Shown here piece after piece: positions 7,070 through 8,652 of a DNA stretch of 8,652 nt (position 1 is the first letter of the stretch; every line of letters begins with the position of its first letter). The position numbers were made by a program, and so were the translations under genes. Origin of the DNA: Chitinophagaceae bacterium (GTDB taxonomy: Bacteria; Bacteroidota; Bacteroidia; Chitinophagales; Chitinophagaceae); the NCBI GenBank assembly GCA_003136915.1, contig PLEB01000192.1:5269-13920 (forward strand). The letters run 5' to 3'. Under the pieces are notes generated by a model. That model made no database searches, had not been told where the DNA came from, and was given only the letters and a program-made list of their open reading frames with translations.

Positions 7070-7731
7070 TTATCCGGCTGGTTGGGCGCTGCTGTTTTAT
7101 TCTGATTCATCTTATCCTGAACGTCTTTTTCCCGCTGGATGAGTGAACGCAGATATTGTTCCACCTGCTGCGGGCTCAACTTGCTTAGCTGGGGTTTGGG
7201 ATGATTGTCCTGCTGATTTTGCTGTTGCTTTTGTTGTTGTTTATCTTTCTTTTGTTTTTTATTCTGTTTGTCGTTTTTATTATTCTGCTGATCCTTTTGC
7301 TTTTTTTCGAGCAGCGCTTTCACCAGGTTTGCACGTGCGTCATTATCGTCCGGATTTAATTTTAGTGCATTCTCCCAGGCATCAATACTCTCCTCCAGTT
7401 TTTTCTGTCTGATCATGGCAACACCTTTATTGTAATAAGCATCCTCTTTCGTAGTGGCGTCGCTATTTGCCTGGAGGACCTGATCGAAAACGGCAGCGGA
7501 ATGTTCAAAGTCATTTTTTCGGAATTCAGCATTGCCGAGATTAAACAGGGCATCGGTATTGCCTGGAGCCTGTTTCAGCGCCAGCTTGTAATTGTCTTTT
7601 GACTGATCGTAATCCTGTGCCTTATAGTAGCGGTTACCTTTCCTTACGATGGCATCCGTCGGCTGTGCCAGGACCCCGGAAGAAAACAGCAGGATTGCAG
7701 CCAATACAAATATGAATTGAAAAGTTTTCAG
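7060..7731 (-). CDS. batC: BatC-like exported TPR protein of the Bat (aerotolerance) cluster
   Basis: The product has a signal peptide, three tetratricopeptide repeats (about residues 26-59, 60-93 and 97-130), a Lys/Gln/Asn-rich linker (143-176) and a conserved-looking tail. That tail is a glutamine/leucine helix around QVEQYLRSLIQREKDVQDKM ending in KDW, as in BatC proteins. It probably acts in the periplasm as a partner of the VWA proteins BatA and BatB; the exact function of the Bat system is unsettled. No ATG precedes the TPRs. A TTG at 7704 would leave only 13 uncharged residues before the cleavage site (VLA-Q). A CTG at 7731 gives a normal signal peptide (M)KTFQFIFVLAAILLFSSG and forms a CTGA overlap with the batB stop. 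I therefore chose 7731 (223 residues) by inference. ispG follows instead of batD. Confidence 0.85.
   Translation of the reverse strand: MKTFQFIFVLAAILLFSSGVLAQPTDAIVRKGNRYYKAQDYDQSKDNYKLALKQAPGNTDALFNLGNAEFRKNDFEHSAAVFDQVLQANSDATTKEDAYYNKGVAMIRQKKLEESIDAWENALKLNPDDNDARANLVKALLEKKQKDQQNNKNDKQNKKQKKDKQQQKQQQNQQDNHPKPQLSKLSPQQVEQYLRSLIQREKDVQDKMNQNKTAAPNQPDKDW
7204..7305 (-). repeat. Low-complexity K/Q/N-coding tract in batC
   Basis: About 34 codons encode almost only Lys, Gln, Asn and Asp, between the TPRs and the C-terminal helix. On the plus strand it reads as a run of T-rich repeats such as ttgctgttgctttt. Such linkers are common in BatC proteins and are prone to length change by slippage. 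It is part of the gene, not a mobile element. Confidence 0.75.
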
Positions 7732-8652
7732 GTCGTTTTTGTTTTTCTTTCTGTAATAAATAATTCAATGATCAGCAGGAGCAGTGCAGCGCCGATGAAC
7801 CAGGGAAAATAATTTTTATAATTGATGAATTCACTTTCTGTCAGTGCCCGCTTCTCCATTCCGTCTAGCCTTTGCGAGAGGGTTATCGTCGCATCTTCGA
7901 GATTGTCCAACCTGATATAAATGCCGTTGGTTGCATTGGAAATGCCCTGGAGTTCCGCTTCATTCAGCTTCGAGATCACAATATTTCCCTTTTCATCCCG
8001 CTTCGGTTCGTTGGTAGTTGGATCCACGATAATAGAACCATCAGGGGAACCGATACCTACCGTATTAACCATGACGCCGTCATCCGCAAGCTGTTTTGCT
8101 GTTTTCAGACCTTCCGGATCATGGTCCTCCCCGTCTGATACTAAAACAACGGCTTTATACTTGTGTTCATTGCGGTTAAAGGAATTATTGGCCATTTCGA
8201 GGGCATCCGCAAAAACGGTTCCCTGGGTGGGCACCACCTCGGGGCCCGCTTCCGAAATATACATTTTTGCTGCGCTATGGTCAGGTGTCAGCGGCATCTG
8301 CATATAGGCTCTTCCGGCAAACAGGATGAGTCCAACCCGGTCGCTCTGCAGTTTGTCAACTAACTTGTACAAAAATTGTTTTGCCTTGTCCAGCCTGCTG
8401 GGTTTAATATCCCTGGCCAGCATGCTTTTGCTTACGTCAAGTACAATCATCACATCCACACCCTGTCTTGTAAAATTTTCTGCGGCGCCACGGGCCCTTA
8501 AATTAGCCATCCCTGCAATGAGCAGAAAAACGACAAACAGGATCAAAACAAATTTGGCGAGGAATTTTCCTGCTGAAAATGATTTGATCAATTGCTTTAC
8601 CAACTGCGGATCCCCGATACGTTTGCCTACCTTTTCCTTCCAGCGAACCATC
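7728..8652 (-). CDS. batB: BatB-like von Willebrand factor A membrane protein, 5'-truncated by the window edge
   Basis: The visible 307 residues hold a short cytoplasmic segment, a membrane helix (about 31-48), a VWA domain (about 64-265) and a C-terminal membrane helix (about 284-299) with a basic tail. The VWA domain carries a complete metal-ion-dependent adhesion site: DVSKS (Asp72, Ser74, Ser76), a Thr in PLTPDHS (Thr122) and SDGED (Asp173). The domain should therefore bind a divalent metal and a partner protein in the periplasm. Numbering is from the Met at 8651, which is probably internal: BatB proteins usually start with another hydrophobic helix some 30-40 residues before the RWK segment, and the frame is open to the edge. 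The position just before a TPR gene and the C-terminal helix pattern favour BatB over BatA. The stop overlaps the likely CTG start of batC. The cluster is linked to aerotolerance in Bacteroides fragilis. Confidence 0.9.
   Translation of the reverse strand, partial: MVRWKEKVGKRIGDPQLVKQLIKSFSAGKFLAKFVLILFVVFLLIAGMANLRARGAAENFTRQGVDVMIVLDVSKSMLARDIKPSRLDKAKQFLYKLVDKLQSDRVGLILFAGRAYMQMPLTPDHSAAKMYISEAGPEVVPTQGTVFADALEMANNSFNRNEHKYKAVVLVSDGEDHDPEGLKTAKQLADDGVMVNTVGIGSPDGSIIVDPTTNEPKRDEKGNIVISKLNEAELQGISNATNGIYIRLDNLEDATITLSQRLDGMEKRALTESEFINYKNYFPWFIGAALLLLIIELFITERKTKTT

Overview
The window is an ordinary-looking chromosomal stretch of a Bacteroidota bacterium, most likely of the Chitinophagales/Sphingobacteriales kind. 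The evidence is a Bat (Bacteroides aerotolerance) gene pair, the long three-domain form of IspG, a POTRA-less Omp85-type outer membrane protein, little sign of Shine-Dalgarno sequences, and one good Bacteroidota-type promoter (TTG-N21-TAATTTTG). Seven protein genes fill almost the whole window, and no gap between them exceeds 60 bases. I see no tRNA, rRNA, CRISPR array, insertion sequence or phage gene. Gene names rest on motif recognition by eye.

Right half, minus strand (8652 down to 3766): a 5'-truncated batB (membrane-anchored von Willebrand A protein) runs into batC (exported TPR protein) through a CTGA overlap. After 46 bases comes ispG (isoprenoid precursor synthesis, MEP pathway). These 46 bases, with the end of batC, hold a promoter-like sequence and a perfect 8-bp inverted repeat. 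The 3' end of ispG overlaps by 34 bases the GTG start of a BamA/TamA-like outer membrane barrel gene. The usual next Bat genes (batD, batE) do not follow batC here.

Middle: galactokinase (galK, plus strand, 2603-3763) ends two bases from the end of the barrel gene. It diverges from an aldose 1-epimerase gene (minus strand, 2592-1639), with only 10 bases between their starts. Together these form a small galactose-entry module: the mutarotase supplies alpha-D-galactose and the kinase phosphorylates it. No galT or sugar transporter is in view.

Left end, minus strand: downstream of the epimerase lie a predicted lipoprotein of unknown function (1583-804) and, 15 bases later, nadB (L-aspartate oxidase, NAD synthesis), which runs off the left edge.

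I found no clear new multi-gene system. The points most worth a second look are the non-ATG coupled start of batC, the inverted repeat overlapping the ispG promoter, the POTRA-less barrel translationally overlapping ispG, the unknown lipoprotein next to nadB, and the tight gene junctions around galK.
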